A DNA stretch of 64,000 bases from positions 62,001 through 126,000 of the forward strand of contig CAZMAV010000010.1 of assembly GCA_964564415.1 (NCBI GenBank). The letters run 5' to 3'. Positions 9,303 through 19,081 of the stretch are shown one piece after another. The stretch comes from JALEFZ01 sp964564415. Lineage in GTDB: Bacteria; Bacteroidota; Bacteroidia; J057. The notes beneath the pieces are model-generated. The model searched no databases. It saw only the letters and a list, made by a program, of their open reading frames with translations, and had not been told where the DNA came from. Position 1 is the stretch's first letter; each line of letters opens with the position of its first letter. Both the position numbers and the translations under genes were made by a program.

Positions 9303-10268
9303 ATGATTTCTATTGTCATTCCCATTTACAACGAGGAGGAGAATCTCGATATGCTACAACAGAGGATTACAGAGGCGGCACCGGGCTGGGAAGATGATTA
9401 TGAGGTCATCTTGGTAGATGATGGTTCCAGAGATAGATCGGCGGAAATGATGAGAAGAATCGCAGATCAGGATGAGCATTTTCGCATCATCAGTCTCTCC
9501 CGCAATTTTGGGCATCAGGCGGCTATTTCTGCAGGGATCAAAGCAGCTGAGGGAGATTGTGTGGTGGTCATGGATGGGGACCTTCAAGATCCTCCCGAGG
9601 AATTGCATCGCTTTTTGGCCAAGTGGAGAGAGGGATATGATGTGGTTTTTGCGATTCGCACCAAAAGAAAGGAAGGTTTTTTTAAGCGTACCGCCTACAA
9701 GAGTTTTTATCGCTTGCTAGGAGGGATTAGTGATATAGAAATACCCCTGGATTCCGGGGATTTTTGTGTTATGGACCGCAAAGTCGTCGATGTTCTCAAC
9801 CAGGAAATGCCAGAGAGGATCCGCTTTGTCCGGGGCTTGAGGGCCTATGCAGGCTTTAAGCAGATCGGGATTTCCTATGAAAGGGAGGCCAGGCATGCAG
9901 GGGAGGCCAAGTACACCTTTCGAAAACTAGTCAAACTAGCCCTGGATGGTATATTTGATTTTTCTACCTTTCCCCTCAGGCTCGCTACCTATCTGGGCTT
10001 TGTCATAGCTATTCCTTCATTCCTGGCTGGAATTTTCTTCATTGTCCATCGGATTTTTGACTTCAAGGTCTTGGGATATTCGCCGACAGATACTCCGGGG
10101 CTGGCCTCCCTGGCAGTAGGTATGTTTTTCCTGGGCGGGGTCATGCTCCTGATCATGGGTATCCTTGGAGAATACCTAGGGCGAATCTACTACGAAGTCA
10201 AACAGCGACCCTTCTACATCGTGAGGGAAGAATATTCACAAAAGTCCTCTTCTGAAAGCAGGTCTTGA
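9303..10268 (+). CDS. GT2 polyprenyl-phosphate glycosyltransferase (DPM1/GtrB-like)
   Basis: This protein has 321 residues. It opens with MISIVIPIYNEEENL, typical of GT2, with VDDGSRDRS and the metal-binding VVMDGDLQDPPE near residue 90. Two C-terminal membrane hairpin helices lie at about 228-253 and 263-292. The length and layout match enzymes that transfer a sugar from UDP- or GDP-sugar to undecaprenyl phosphate for later use outside the cytoplasmic membrane. It starts 31 bp after the FAD oxidoreductase and is probably co-transcribed with it. The transferred sugar cannot be predicted. Confidence 0.9.
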   Translation: MISIVIPIYNEEENLDMLQQRITEAAPGWEDDYEVILVDDGSRDRSAEMMRRIADQDEHFRIISLSRNFGHQAAISAGIKAAEGDCVVVMDGDLQDPPEELHRFLAKWREGYDVVFAIRTKRKEGFFKRTAYKSFYRLLGGISDIEIPLDSGDFCVMDRKVVDVLNQEMPERIRFVRGLRAYAGFKQIGISYEREARHAGEAKYTFRKLVKLALDGIFDFSTFPLRLATYLGFVIAIPSFLAGIFFIVHRIFDFKVLGYSPTDTPGLASLAVGMFFLGGVMLLIMGILGEYLGRIYYEVKQRPFYIVREEYSQKSSSESRS

Positions 10269-10704
10269 TCGCACTTATCCCCCTGTTTTACGGTTAACAG
10301 CCGATTTATTCTACTAAAACGGGAAATGTACCCATTGGGGAAAGTATGTCTCATGCCCATAGGTATTCCTATTAATTTTGAGTGTTCAAAAGAATTACAA
10401 AAGCGAAAAGTTCTTTGTGATTCGACCTTGGAACATCGAAAAGTACTACCTCCCTCTTTTATATGTTAGATAAGACATGAGGGGAGTTTTCGGATTTCTG
10501 AGGGCGGAGCTAAATTATGGCATTATTTTTCGATCTTTCCGGAGGGACTTTCCTAATTACTGCAGCTATTGGGCAGAGGGTCCACCCCCCCCCTTCCTAA
10601 TCTAATCCGGTCAAGCATGGCTTATTGTGCCACTTAGCCGTTCCTTTCATTTTTGATATTTCTGATTATCACTCAAAATATTGAGATTCTTCAATAATTA
10701 CTCT
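10269..10704. other. Intergenic region, 436 bp, with a C9 tract
   Basis: This region separates the GT2 gene from the GT4 cluster. No open frame of interest is present. A run of nine C lies at 10585-10593, about 110 bp before the next gene. No clear terminator or TAnnTTTG box is visible, although the promoter for the following long operon is expected here. Confidence 0.45.
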
Positions 10705-11997
10705 ATGCGTATTTTATGGTTTTCGAATACTCCTTCTCTGGCAACCGAGCACCTCACCGGAAAAGTAGGTGTGGGAGGAGGATGGATAGAATCTCTCGAA
10801 GGCAAACTGGTTGACAAAGAAGGAGTAGAGCTGGCCATTTGTTTTCCCTGGAAAACTGAGAAGCCCATTTCATTTGAATTGGGCAATACCAAATACTATG
10901 GCTTTCCCACCCTTCCCTTTGGAAAGTTTGCCCGCATGATGGCACGACGTAAAGGTAGGGTCGAACCTATAGAGGAATTGGATTATTTCCGTGAGGTAAT
11001 CAAGGACTTCCAGCCTGATCTTGTTCATATTTTTGGAACAGAAAGGTCTTATGGACTCATCATTCCTGAGCTTACTGTACCCTCGGTCTTCAATGTGCAG
11101 GGCAACCTCACGGTCTACCAATACCGCTTTTGGGTAGACATCATGCAAGAAGAAATTCTGAAATACGCCTCTCTCAAGGATAAGCTCAAGGGCAATACCT
11201 GGTATCACAAATACCTCAGCTATGTGAATGGTGGCAAAAGAGAAGAAAAGATTTTCTCCTACGCCCACAACATCATCGGACGTACAGACTGGGATCGCCG
11301 CATCTCACTGGCCCTGGCTCCCCAAGCCACCTACCATCATTGTGATGCCATCATGAGGCCTGTCTTCTACAACAATGGCATCAAGCGCTGGACCCCCCAC
11401 GAAAGGTCTAGATTTGTAGTCCTGACCACCATGCGGCCAAGTCCATATAAGGGTTTGGGAACCATCTTTGATACCATGGAAATCCTCAACAGGGTTATGC
11501 CCATCGAAATAGAATGGAGAATCGCAGGTGCCTCCAACAACGACAAGGTGGTACAGACCCTGAGAAAGAGCCGTAAGAAATTTGCTGAAAAGCTCAATAT
11601 CAAATTGTTGGGTCTTCGTACCCCCGCCGAACTGGTAGACGAACTCATCGACGCAGACGTCTACTGCCATCCCTCCAATATCGAAAATGAGTCCAATGCC
11701 GTCATCGAAGCACACTTGGTAGGTACTCCCGTGGTGGCTACCCATGCCGGTGGGGTCTCTACGACAGTACAGGACAAGGAGGAAGGGCTGCTGGTTCAGG
11801 ACAAAGATCCCTGGGCCCTGGCAGGTGCCATCATCGAGATGTATCAAAACCCCGATCAGGCCCTGGAATATTCCGAAGCCGCCTTTAAGAAGTCTATCCT
11901 CAGAAACGATCCCGACAAGCTCGTGGATGATCTGTTGGAGATTTACCATCGAATGAGGGAAAATTGGAAGGCAAAGACCCCGGCTTCAGCGGTATAA
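10705..11997 (+). CDS. GT4-family glycosyltransferase
   Basis: This protein has 430 residues. I take the ATG at 10705 as start (MRILWFSNTPS), not the in-frame TTG at 10681, because the beta-1 strand of the GT-B fold begins right there. The C-terminal donor-site motif E-x7-E is visible in NIENESNAVIEAHLVGTPVV, followed by VATHAGGVSTTV. It is the first gene of a co-directional glycan cluster ending at 19081; the next gene begins 17 bp downstream. Retaining sugar-nucleotide-dependent transferase; donor and acceptor unknown. Confidence 0.9.
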   Translation: MRILWFSNTPSLATEHLTGKVGVGGGWIESLEGKLVDKEGVELAICFPWKTEKPISFELGNTKYYGFPTLPFGKFARMMARRKGRVEPIEELDYFREVIKDFQPDLVHIFGTERSYGLIIPELTVPSVFNVQGNLTVYQYRFWVDIMQEEILKYASLKDKLKGNTWYHKYLSYVNGGKREEKIFSYAHNIIGRTDWDRRISLALAPQATYHHCDAIMRPVFYNNGIKRWTPHERSRFVVLTTMRPSPYKGLGTIFDTMEILNRVMPIEIEWRIAGASNNDKVVQTLRKSRKKFAEKLNIKLLGLRTPAELVDELIDADVYCHPSNIENESNAVIEAHLVGTPVVATHAGGVSTTVQDKEEGLLVQDKDPWALAGAIIEMYQNPDQALEYSEAAFKKSILRNDPDKLVDDLLEIYHRMRENWKAKTPASAV

Positions 11998-12014
11998 ACC
12001 CCTAATCAAAATCC

Positions 12015-12683
12015 ATGAGCCAGTTAAAATACCTCGGAAAAGACAGCAGCGGAGCCATTTCAGAGTTCCTGTTCATCAGGAAGCAAAAGTGGTCCAAAAG
12101 CATTTTTACCCCCTACATGTATTTCCTTTGCCAGCTAAAGGGCATTGAGATTGGTAAGGGCTGTCGTTTCTACGGAAAATCCTATCTGAGAAGGTCTCCT
12201 ATGACCAAGATTCGGATAGGAGACAGATGTACCTTCAGGTCTTCCTTTACCTCCAATCTTGTGGGGATCAATCGGCCTTGTCTAATTACGACCTGGTACA
12301 ACGAAGCCGTGATAGAGATCGGAAATAAGGTGGGAATGTCGGGGACGGTCATCGGTGCAGCCAAGAGCATCAAAATCGAAGACGACGTCATGTGTGGAGG
12401 CAATGTATTCATCACAGACTTTGATTGGCATCCGGTACATCCCGCCAGAAGACATGAAAGAGCAAAAGCCCAGCCTACTCATATTGGGAAGAATGTTTGG
12501 GTAGGAATGAATTCGGTGGTCCTGAAGGGAGTAAGCATTGGGGAAAACTCAGTGATTGCTGCCAATAGCGTGGTGACGAGAGACATCCCCCCCAATGTGA
12601 TAGCAGGAGGTAACCCCTGTAAGGTGCTCAAGGAATTCGATACTTCTATGCTGGATGAACTTCAGAGTCTGACCCAAATATGA
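12015..12683 (+). CDS. Hexapeptide-repeat O-acetyltransferase (WbbJ/maltose-acetyltransferase-like)
   Basis: This protein of 222 residues carries isoleucine-patch repeats in its second half, for example HIGKNVWVGMNSVVLKGVSI and GENSVIAANSVVTRDIP, and ends VIAGGNPCKVLKEF, which is characteristic of left-handed beta-helix acyltransferases. A probable catalytic His lies in DFDWHPVHPARRH. Its place between two GT4 genes indicates acetylation of a sugar in the polysaccharide repeat unit or its precursor. The stop overlaps the next start by 4 bases (ATGA), so translation is coupled. Confidence 0.88.
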   Translation: MSQLKYLGKDSSGAISEFLFIRKQKWSKSIFTPYMYFLCQLKGIEIGKGCRFYGKSYLRRSPMTKIRIGDRCTFRSSFTSNLVGINRPCLITTWYNEAVIEIGNKVGMSGTVIGAAKSIKIEDDVMCGGNVFITDFDWHPVHPARRHERAKAQPTHIGKNVWVGMNSVVLKGVSIGENSVIAANSVVTRDIPPNVIAGGNPCKVLKEFDTSMLDELQSLTQI

Positions 12684-13273
12684 CCAAAGCAGAAAGAAAC
12701 GAGGCCATTGCCGCGGATTTATACCGGCTAAAAGGGAAAAAGGGCAGTAAAGCCCTGCTGAAGGCCCTCCGCAAACACCGGAGCTTCAAAATCACCTTTT
12801 GGTTCAGGCAGGCTCAGTATTATACCCAAAATAAAAACAAGGTCATAGCCTTTATCTGCAAAAGGATTTATCTCCGCATTTGCAGAAAATATAATGTAGA
12901 TCTCCCGCTGAAGACCAAGGTTGGGAAGGGCCTGATCATCTATCACTGCTATGGGCTCGTCGTCCATGGGGATTCGGTGATTGGAGACAATTGTATGCTG
13001 GCCCACCAGGTAACCCTGGCCTTTGAAAAGGGTGCCGCCCCTCAGGTCGGCGACAGGGTACGCATCGCTCCCGGTGCCAAGGTGCTAGGGGGAGTAAGCA
13101 TCGGCGATGATGTCGTGGTGGGGGCCAATGCCGTAGTGGTCAAAGATGTTCCTTCCGGCAGCGTTACGGTCGGTATCCCCAACAGAATCCTGGATCGTCC
13201 CTTCAAAGATGAAGAGAGACGCTACTATTGGAACCAACCTTCTTCCCCCAAGTCCTTTGCCAAGCAATTATGA
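12680..13273 (+). CDS. Serine-acetyltransferase-like hexapeptide acyltransferase
   Basis: This protein has 197 residues and overlaps the previous gene by 4 bases. The C-terminal half is a beta-helix similar to CysE-type enzymes, with GLIIYHCYGLVVHGDSVIG, GDRVRIAPGAKVLGGVSIG and a final GSVTVGIPNRIL. The N-terminus is shorter than in true CysE (about 270 residues), and the context is a polysaccharide cluster, so a sugar acetyltransferase is more likely than cysteine synthesis. It overlaps the following GT4 gene by 4 bases as well. Confidence 0.85.
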   Translation: MTKAERNEAIAADLYRLKGKKGSKALLKALRKHRSFKITFWFRQAQYYTQNKNKVIAFICKRIYLRICRKYNVDLPLKTKVGKGLIIYHCYGLVVHGDSVIGDNCMLAHQVTLAFEKGAAPQVGDRVRIAPGAKVLGGVSIGDDVVVGANAVVVKDVPSGSVTVGIPNRILDRPFKDEERRYYWNQPSSPKSFAKQL

Positions 13274-14505
13274 ATAAAAAATTACATACAGTCCATACAG
13301 GTATCTCTGGTTTTCCTTATGCTGCTCGGGCTGCCATCAATAAGCAGATTTCCATCAATAAGGGACTCACTGCTGCCGGGGTAGAAGCTCGTGTCCTCAA
13401 TCGGAAAGGCCTGCTCGGTCCCAGAAGCCCCGAGGAAGCCCTTCCAGAAGGCAACTACGAAGGCATTCCCTACTACACTGCCACAGAAAGCTCTCGTCGA
13501 CCCTCCTCCTTTATCCAGAGAAATCTGTTAAAGGCCAAAGGAGTTAAAAACGAAATCTCTTACTTTCGTAGGCTGCATAAGGAAGGGAAATTGGACGCCA
13601 TCATCATCGATACACAGTACTTTACCAGTATTCTTTACCATCGCTGGATCGCCAATCTTTTTAAGGTACCGCTGATCTATCACTTCGTCGAACTGAGGTC
13701 TCAGTTAGAAAATGAAGGAAGAAGCTGGTCCCTGAAGACCCAGGCCAAACTGATCGATACCCGTGTTCATCGGATGTTTGATGGGATAATGGCCATCAGC
13801 GAAGTCCTGGAGGCCCACGTCAAAGGACTGGACCCTCACTTGCCGGTTCTTAAGATTCCTGCCCTTACGGATTATCATAAGTTTCAGGTAGATAAGCGGC
13901 AGGGGCTTGCCCCTCATTTTCTTTACTGCGGAGCAGCAGCCTACAAAGAGGTGATCTTTTTTATCATGGACGCCTTCGACAGGGTGAAAGGAGGAGAGGA
14001 CTTCGAACTTCACCTGGTCATCCGGGGGAGCAAAGAAGCCAAGGAGACGATTTATGCCTACGCCTCAGAAAAAGATAAGGCCGATAAGATTAAGTTTTTC
14101 TCCAATCTTCCTTACGAGGAATTGGTACAGAAATATGTGGATGCTTCCGGACTTTTGATTCCCCTGAGGCCCACCGTCCAGGATGCAGCAAGGTTTCCAC
14201 ACAAGGTGAGCGAGTACCTGGCCTCACACAATCCTCTGATCACCACACATTACGGCGAACTCAAACGCTATTTTGTGGACGGGAAAAACGGCCTTGTGGC
14301 TCAAAGCTATGACCTGGACCAGTATGCAGAAAAAATGCAATGGCTGGTCGACCATCCCACCGAAGCTCGGGAGATCGGTGAAAAGGGCTATGAACTGGGG
14401 ATGAACAACTTTCACTTTGAAAGCATGGGCGCCCAAATGAGGGATTTCATCCTTTCGCTTCAAAAGAAAGGCAAGAACCATCCCCAAAAGGCTCCCGTGA
14501 GCTAA
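13270..14505 (+). CDS. GT4-like glycosyltransferase
   Basis: This protein has 411 residues. The start is ATG 13270, which overlaps the previous stop by 4 bases; an upstream frame extension to 13228 is part of the preceding gene. The N-terminus KLHTVHTGISGFPYAARAAI resembles acceptor-binding halves of GT-B enzymes. The C-terminal RFPHKVSEYLASHNPLITT is the P-x-K-x-x-E-Y variant that replaces E-x7-E in some GT4 members. Donor and acceptor are unknown. Confidence 0.85.
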   Translation: MNKKLHTVHTGISGFPYAARAAINKQISINKGLTAAGVEARVLNRKGLLGPRSPEEALPEGNYEGIPYYTATESSRRPSSFIQRNLLKAKGVKNEISYFRRLHKEGKLDAIIIDTQYFTSILYHRWIANLFKVPLIYHFVELRSQLENEGRSWSLKTQAKLIDTRVHRMFDGIMAISEVLEAHVKGLDPHLPVLKIPALTDYHKFQVDKRQGLAPHFLYCGAAAYKEVIFFIMDAFDRVKGGEDFELHLVIRGSKEAKETIYAYASEKDKADKIKFFSNLPYEELVQKYVDASGLLIPLRPTVQDAARFPHKVSEYLASHNPLITTHYGELKRYFVDGKNGLVAQSYDLDQYAEKMQWLVDHPTEAREIGEKGYELGMNNFHFESMGAQMRDFILSLQKKGKNHPQKAPVS

Positions 14506-14541
14506 ATCATTTATTGTCGAGTAAAAAACTAAGGGTAATAT

Positions 14542-15525
14542 ATGGCTAGAGTCCGCTCAAAGATCAGCGACCTTGTACGATCCTATTCCAATGTCCATAT
14601 TCAGGGAGAAAAGCCCAATATCTTTCTTTTGGCTACCCCCAGAAGTGGATCTACCTGGCTGATGGAATTGCTGCACAACCAACCCAAGACCAAGTTGTGC
14701 AGTGAACCTCTCAACCTCCGCAATCCAAATGTCAGGGATTTCTTTGGCAGGGATTCTTGGGAAGTCTATTACGAAGAGCCCATCAATCCCAAATTGGAAG
14801 AGTATTTTGAGCGGATCATCAAGGGCGATCCCCGCATGGGTTTCCTCAATCCCTTTCCCTTTCACCGATACAAGCACAGGATGATCACTGACCGGATTGT
14901 CTTCAAGGTCTTACATGGCCTCGAAGACAGGGTAGACTGGCTGCGTGAGCGCTTTCAAGCTGAGGTCATCCTTCTCCTCCGGCATCCCATAGCTGTCAGC
15001 CTTTCCAGGGAGGTTTTCCCTAAACTTGAGGCTTACCTTCAAAGTGATTATGCCAGACATTTTAATGAGGAGCAACTCGCCCTGGCCCGGGAAGTCTTGG
15101 CCAAAGGAAGTAAAATGGAAAAGGGAATGGTCAGTTGGTGCATGCAAAATGCAGTGGCCCTGAAGCTCGCCAGGCAGGGAAGCATGATATTGACCTATGA
15201 ACAACTTACCCTCGAACCGGAAAATGTCCTCCCCGCCCTGGTCAATGGCCTGGGCTTGGATCAAAAGTATACCGAAAAAATGATGAAGGGCTCTACTCGC
15301 CCTTCTTCCTCGACTTCCAAATCCGACGAAGAAACCCAAAAGATGCTCAAAGAAGGAGAAGAGGAGGAACAAAGGCGTTTCCTGGTAGAAAAATGGAGGA
15401 AAAAAATCTCCGAAGAAGAGGAGGAAAAACTAATGAGCATCCTGGATGTCTTTGGCATCGACGTTTACCGTGCTGGAAGTTTCCTGCCCACCGAAAACTA
15501 CTGGCAGGGTAAGGTAAGCATCTGA
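14542..15525 (+). CDS. Sulfotransferase (PAPS-dependent)
   Basis: This protein has 327 residues. The 5'-phosphosulfate-binding loop is clear near the N-terminus: IFLLATPRSGSTWLMELL (about 27-44). The second PAPS-contacting region is EVILLLRHPIAVSLSRE. The C-terminus is rich in Glu and Lys. No signal peptide is seen, so it acts in the cytoplasm, presumably sulfating a lipid-linked glycan or a sugar precursor. Between glycosyltransferase genes it implies a sulfated exopolysaccharide, a trait mostly reported from marine bacteria. The acceptor is unknown. Confidence 0.88.
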   Translation: MARVRSKISDLVRSYSNVHIQGEKPNIFLLATPRSGSTWLMELLHNQPKTKLCSEPLNLRNPNVRDFFGRDSWEVYYEEPINPKLEEYFERIIKGDPRMGFLNPFPFHRYKHRMITDRIVFKVLHGLEDRVDWLRERFQAEVILLLRHPIAVSLSREVFPKLEAYLQSDYARHFNEEQLALAREVLAKGSKMEKGMVSWCMQNAVALKLARQGSMILTYEQLTLEPENVLPALVNGLGLDQKYTEKMMKGSTRPSSSTSKSDEETQKMLKEGEEEEQRRFLVEKWRKKISEEEEEKLMSILDVFGIDVYRAGSFLPTENYWQGKVSI

Positions 15526-15610
15526 GGTTGAATGCCCGGGTGTTAAACCCTCAGAATTTTTTCAATCAGACCAAAGGTATAGCAGCCACAAAGGCCAAAA
15601 CTTTTTCTAC

Positions 15611-16732
15611 ATGAAATTACTCCTGATGTCCGACAGCCTCTCTAAAGGAGGAAAAGAACGCAGAATGCTCGAGTTGATGAAGGGCCTGAAGGGATATCCC
15701 GATGTACATGTCGAGCTGGTGATTTTTGCCAATAAAATTGAGTATCCCATCGTCCACGAACTGGTGGAAAAGGTTCATATTCTGGAGCGTAAGCCCAAGA
15801 AAGACCCACGGGTATTTTCGCGTTTTTTTAGGCTCTGTAAAGAAGTAGAGCCGGACCTCATCCATTCCTGGGGGGCCATGCCATCCATCTATGCCATGCC
15901 TGCGGTCAAGATGCTCAACATTCCCTTTATCAACGCCATGATTGCGGATGCCCCTGCGGACATGTCTCTTTCGGACCGCCGATACCTGAGGGGGAAGCTG
16001 ACTTTTCCCTTTTCGGACATGATCCTCGGCAATTCCAAGGCCGGACTCAAGGCCTACCACGCACCGCCGGAGAAAAGCATGTGTATCTACAATGGCTTTG
16101 ATTTTCGCCGGACCGAAAATCTCCTCGGAGAGGAAGAGATTAGACAGAAGTTTGGGGTACAGACCCCCTTTGTGGTGGGCATGATCGGTGCCTTTGCCGA
16201 CCGTAAAGACTACTTCACTTACCTGGAGGCTGCCATGAAGGTCATGGATCGGAGGGATGACGTTACCTTTCTTGCTATTGGTGGAGGAAAAAACCTGGAG
16301 GCCTGCCAAGCCATGGTCCCCGAAGCCTACGCCAAGGGCATCATCTTCACTGGGATGCAAAACCAGGTTGAGTCTATCATCAACATTTTTACCCTGGGGG
16401 TCTTGGCCACCAACAGCGACAAGCACGGCGAGGGAATCTCCAACGCCATCCTGGAATACATGGGCCTTGGCAAGCCTGTGGTCGCGACAATGGGTGGGGG
16501 TACAGCCGAGATTGTGGAGGATGATCAGACCGGCTACCTGGTCGAACCCAAGAAGCCCGATCAAATGGCTGAGATGATCTATCAACTGCTGGATCACCCC
16601 GACGATGCCAGGGTCATGGGGGAAAATGGTCGTCGGAGGGTAGAAAAAGACTTCAACCTCGCCGACATGACCCAGAAATTTTATTCACTGTATTCAAAGG
16701 TATTGAAACGAGATGGTATCCATACTCATTAA
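15611..16732 (+). CDS. GT4-family glycosyltransferase
   Basis: This protein of 373 residues begins MKLLLMSDSLSKGGKERR, a GT-B N-terminus with the usual Gly-rich loop. The donor-site motif is GEGISNAILEYMGLGKPVV (E-x7-E), followed by ATMGGGTAEIV. A 20-bp overlap with the next gene implies co-translation. It is one of five GT4-type enzymes in this cluster; each probably adds one sugar of the repeat unit. Confidence 0.92.
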   Translation: MKLLLMSDSLSKGGKERRMLELMKGLKGYPDVHVELVIFANKIEYPIVHELVEKVHILERKPKKDPRVFSRFFRLCKEVEPDLIHSWGAMPSIYAMPAVKMLNIPFINAMIADAPADMSLSDRRYLRGKLTFPFSDMILGNSKAGLKAYHAPPEKSMCIYNGFDFRRTENLLGEEEIRQKFGVQTPFVVGMIGAFADRKDYFTYLEAAMKVMDRRDDVTFLAIGGGKNLEACQAMVPEAYAKGIIFTGMQNQVESIINIFTLGVLATNSDKHGEGISNAILEYMGLGKPVVATMGGGTAEIVEDDQTGYLVEPKKPDQMAEMIYQLLDHPDDARVMGENGRRRVEKDFNLADMTQKFYSLYSKVLKRDGIHTH

Positions 16733-17903
16733 TTCTCTCGCCGGGGGCGGCGCAGAAAAGGTCGTCCTCACCTTGCTCAAGGAATTCAAACAGGCGGGAG
16801 TGCCCGTGGAATTGGTGCTGTTGGAAAAGGAGCGCTTTTACGATCTTCCGGAGGGAGTGAAGGTTCATTATCTTACAGATTTCGAACAGATCAAGAATCC
16901 CTTTAGAAAATTTTTCTACGTATTTATCTCTGCCCTTAGGCTCAAGAGGTACATCAAAAAGAAAGATGTAAAGGTGGTTCAAAGTCATCTCATCCGTTCC
17001 AACTATATCAATGTACTGGCCAAGGTCTTTGGTGCAGGGCACAAGACCCAGATCGTCAACCACATGATGGTCAGCTTCGACAAAAAAAGAGGTTTGTTGG
17101 GAAAGGCCAATCTCTGGCTCTACAAGCAACTGTATGCCAAGTCCGATATGATCGTATCGATCTCAAGGGTCATGAAGCAGGATTTGGACGAGTTTTTTAA
17201 GCTGAAGAAAAGGGAACGGCACATGGTCATCTACAATCCACACGATGTAGATTTTATCAAGGCCAGAGCTGAAGAAGAACCGGAAGTATTTGAATTCGAT
17301 CCCAATAAAAAATACCTGGTTTCCGTGGGGAGACTGGTAGAAAGAAAACGGGTGGACCTCACCATCAAGGCCCTGGCCAAGGTTAGGGAGACCTTTCCCC
17401 AGACCGAACTACTCGTCCTGGGCAGTGGAGAAGAATTGGACCATTACAAAAAAATCACCTCTTCGCTCCACCTTGATCCCTATGTTCACTTCCTGGGTTT
17501 CATTTCCAATCCTTTTTCCTACCTCTCCAGGGCGGATATTTTTGTCCTGGCCAGTACTGATGAAGGCTTACCCAATATTATCATAGAATCTATGATCTGC
17601 GGGACAGCCGTGGTCTCTTCTGACTGCAAATCCGGTCCCAGGGAAACACTCAACCCGGAATCAAATATTCAAACTGTCCTGCAGGATGAAATCGAAATAG
17701 GAGATTATGGGGTGCTCTTTCCTGTCAAGGATGTAGATCGACTGGCCGATGCATTGATCTACATGCTGAAAGATCAGGAGAGAAGAGAGGACTTCGTCAT
17801 GCGGGGCGAGGGTAGGGCGGAGGATTTTCGCTCAGAAAAGGTAGCCCAAACCTATATTGGGACCTTTGGGCTGGATACTCCCGCCAAGATTGGCAGCGTC
17901 TAG
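16713..17903 (+). CDS. GT4-family glycosyltransferase
   Basis: This protein of 396 residues starts MVSILINSLAGGGAEKVV, a very typical GT4 N-terminus, inside the last 20 bp of the previous gene. The donor-binding motif is DEGLPNIIIESMICGTAVV with E-x7-E, then SSDCKSGPRE. The length is normal for the family. Function within the repeat-unit assembly is inferred from context only. Confidence 0.92.
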   Translation: MVSILINSLAGGGAEKVVLTLLKEFKQAGVPVELVLLEKERFYDLPEGVKVHYLTDFEQIKNPFRKFFYVFISALRLKRYIKKKDVKVVQSHLIRSNYINVLAKVFGAGHKTQIVNHMMVSFDKKRGLLGKANLWLYKQLYAKSDMIVSISRVMKQDLDEFFKLKKRERHMVIYNPHDVDFIKARAEEEPEVFEFDPNKKYLVSVGRLVERKRVDLTIKALAKVRETFPQTELLVLGSGEELDHYKKITSSLHLDPYVHFLGFISNPFSYLSRADIFVLASTDEGLPNIIIESMICGTAVVSSDCKSGPRETLNPESNIQTVLQDEIEIGDYGVLFPVKDVDRLADALIYMLKDQERREDFVMRGEGRAEDFRSEKVAQTYIGTFGLDTPAKIGSV

Positions 17904-17947
17904 ACTTATTTTATCAACCTACTTATTTAGGGCCTCAAAGCATTGAA

Positions 17948-19081
17948 ATGGAAAAAAAGAAAATTGCTATCCTAGGTGTAAAATACTTCCCTTCGAGAGG
18001 GGGCACCAGCAGGGTCGTGGAGGATATCATCATGCAGTTGCACGAGCAGTATCATTTCACCATGTACTGTTACGAAGACCCACAGGCCGAGGGACATATT
18101 CCTGGGGTAGATGTGGTGCAGTTCAAACCCTATCCTTTTGGGGTTATCGGGGTATTTTTATTCTTCCTGAGATGTAGCCTTCATATGCTTCGAAAGGGAG
18201 ATTATGACATCATTCATGTCCACAAGACAGATGCCGCCTTCTTTATCAACATACTTAGCCGAAAGTTCAAAGTCATTGCTACCTCACACGAGGCTCCCTA
18301 CAAGCGGGATAAGTGGTCGGGTTTTACAAAGGCTTATTTTCGCTGGATGGAAAAAGTATTCATGCGGTCAAAGGCCAAACTTACTTCTATTTCGGAACCG
18401 TTGAGCGCCTATTATAAGGAAAATTTTGGCCGTGAGGTCAGCTATATCCCTAACGGAGTAGAACCCTACCTTGAGGTTGATTTGGAGGCCGCAGATGCCA
18501 AACTGGCCGAGTTTGGGGTAGATGCACCCTTCGTTTTTTTTGCTGCCCGGCGGGTCATGGCGACCAAAGGCCCCCAGCATATGCTCAAAGGCCTCAAGAA
18601 GCTTGGCTTTAAGGGCCATGTAGTGATTGCTGGCGATACAGAGCAATTGCCGACCTTTACCCGCGAACTCAGAGAATTGGCTAAGGGCCTGAAGGTTCAT
18701 TTTATAGGCCTGATCACCAGCAAGGCTACCCTGATGGCCATGATTCAGCGAGCCAAGATTTTTGTCTTTCCTTCTGAGACCGAAGGTATGTCCATCATGC
18801 TCCTCGAAGTTGCCAGTATGGGAACTCCTGTCCTGGCCAGCGACATTCCGGAAAATACGGCTGTCTTCGACGACAGTGAACTATTGTTTTTCAGGAACAA
18901 AGATGCAGACGACCTGGCGGAGAAGTTTGACTGGGCCATGGATCACTGGGGAGAATTGGAAAATAGGGCATCCGAGGCCAAGAAAAGGGTACAGAATGAA
19001 TACGACAGGGCCATCATAGCCCGGGAATATGACAGGCTTTACAGAGAGGTAGCCACCGCGGAGGTTCCTTACAGCCCCTAA
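17948..19081 (+). CDS. GT4-family glycosyltransferase, last gene of the glycan cluster
   Basis: This protein has 377 residues. The N-terminus MEKKKIAILGVKYFPSRGGT and the donor motif TEGMSIMLLEVASMGTPVL (E-x7-E) identify a GT4 enzyme. It lies 44 bp after the preceding transferase and is followed by a strong terminator at 19119-19147, so it closes the transcription unit that begins near 10705. Confidence 0.92.
   Translation: MEKKKIAILGVKYFPSRGGTSRVVEDIIMQLHEQYHFTMYCYEDPQAEGHIPGVDVVQFKPYPFGVIGVFLFFLRCSLHMLRKGDYDIIHVHKTDAAFFINILSRKFKVIATSHEAPYKRDKWSGFTKAYFRWMEKVFMRSKAKLTSISEPLSAYYKENFGREVSYIPNGVEPYLEVDLEAADAKLAEFGVDAPFVFFAARRVMATKGPQHMLKGLKKLGFKGHVVIAGDTEQLPTFTRELRELAKGLKVHFIGLITSKATLMAMIQRAKIFVFPSETEGMSIMLLEVASMGTPVLASDIPENTAVFDDSELLFFRNKDADDLAEKFDWAMDHWGELENRASEAKKRVQNEYDRAIIAREYDRLYREVATAEVPYSP

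Noticed and set aside
15617..16597. Long open frame (326 codons) on the minus strand
   Set aside because: It lies wholly antisense to a clear GT4 gene; the translated sequence has no family features. A consequence of codon bias.
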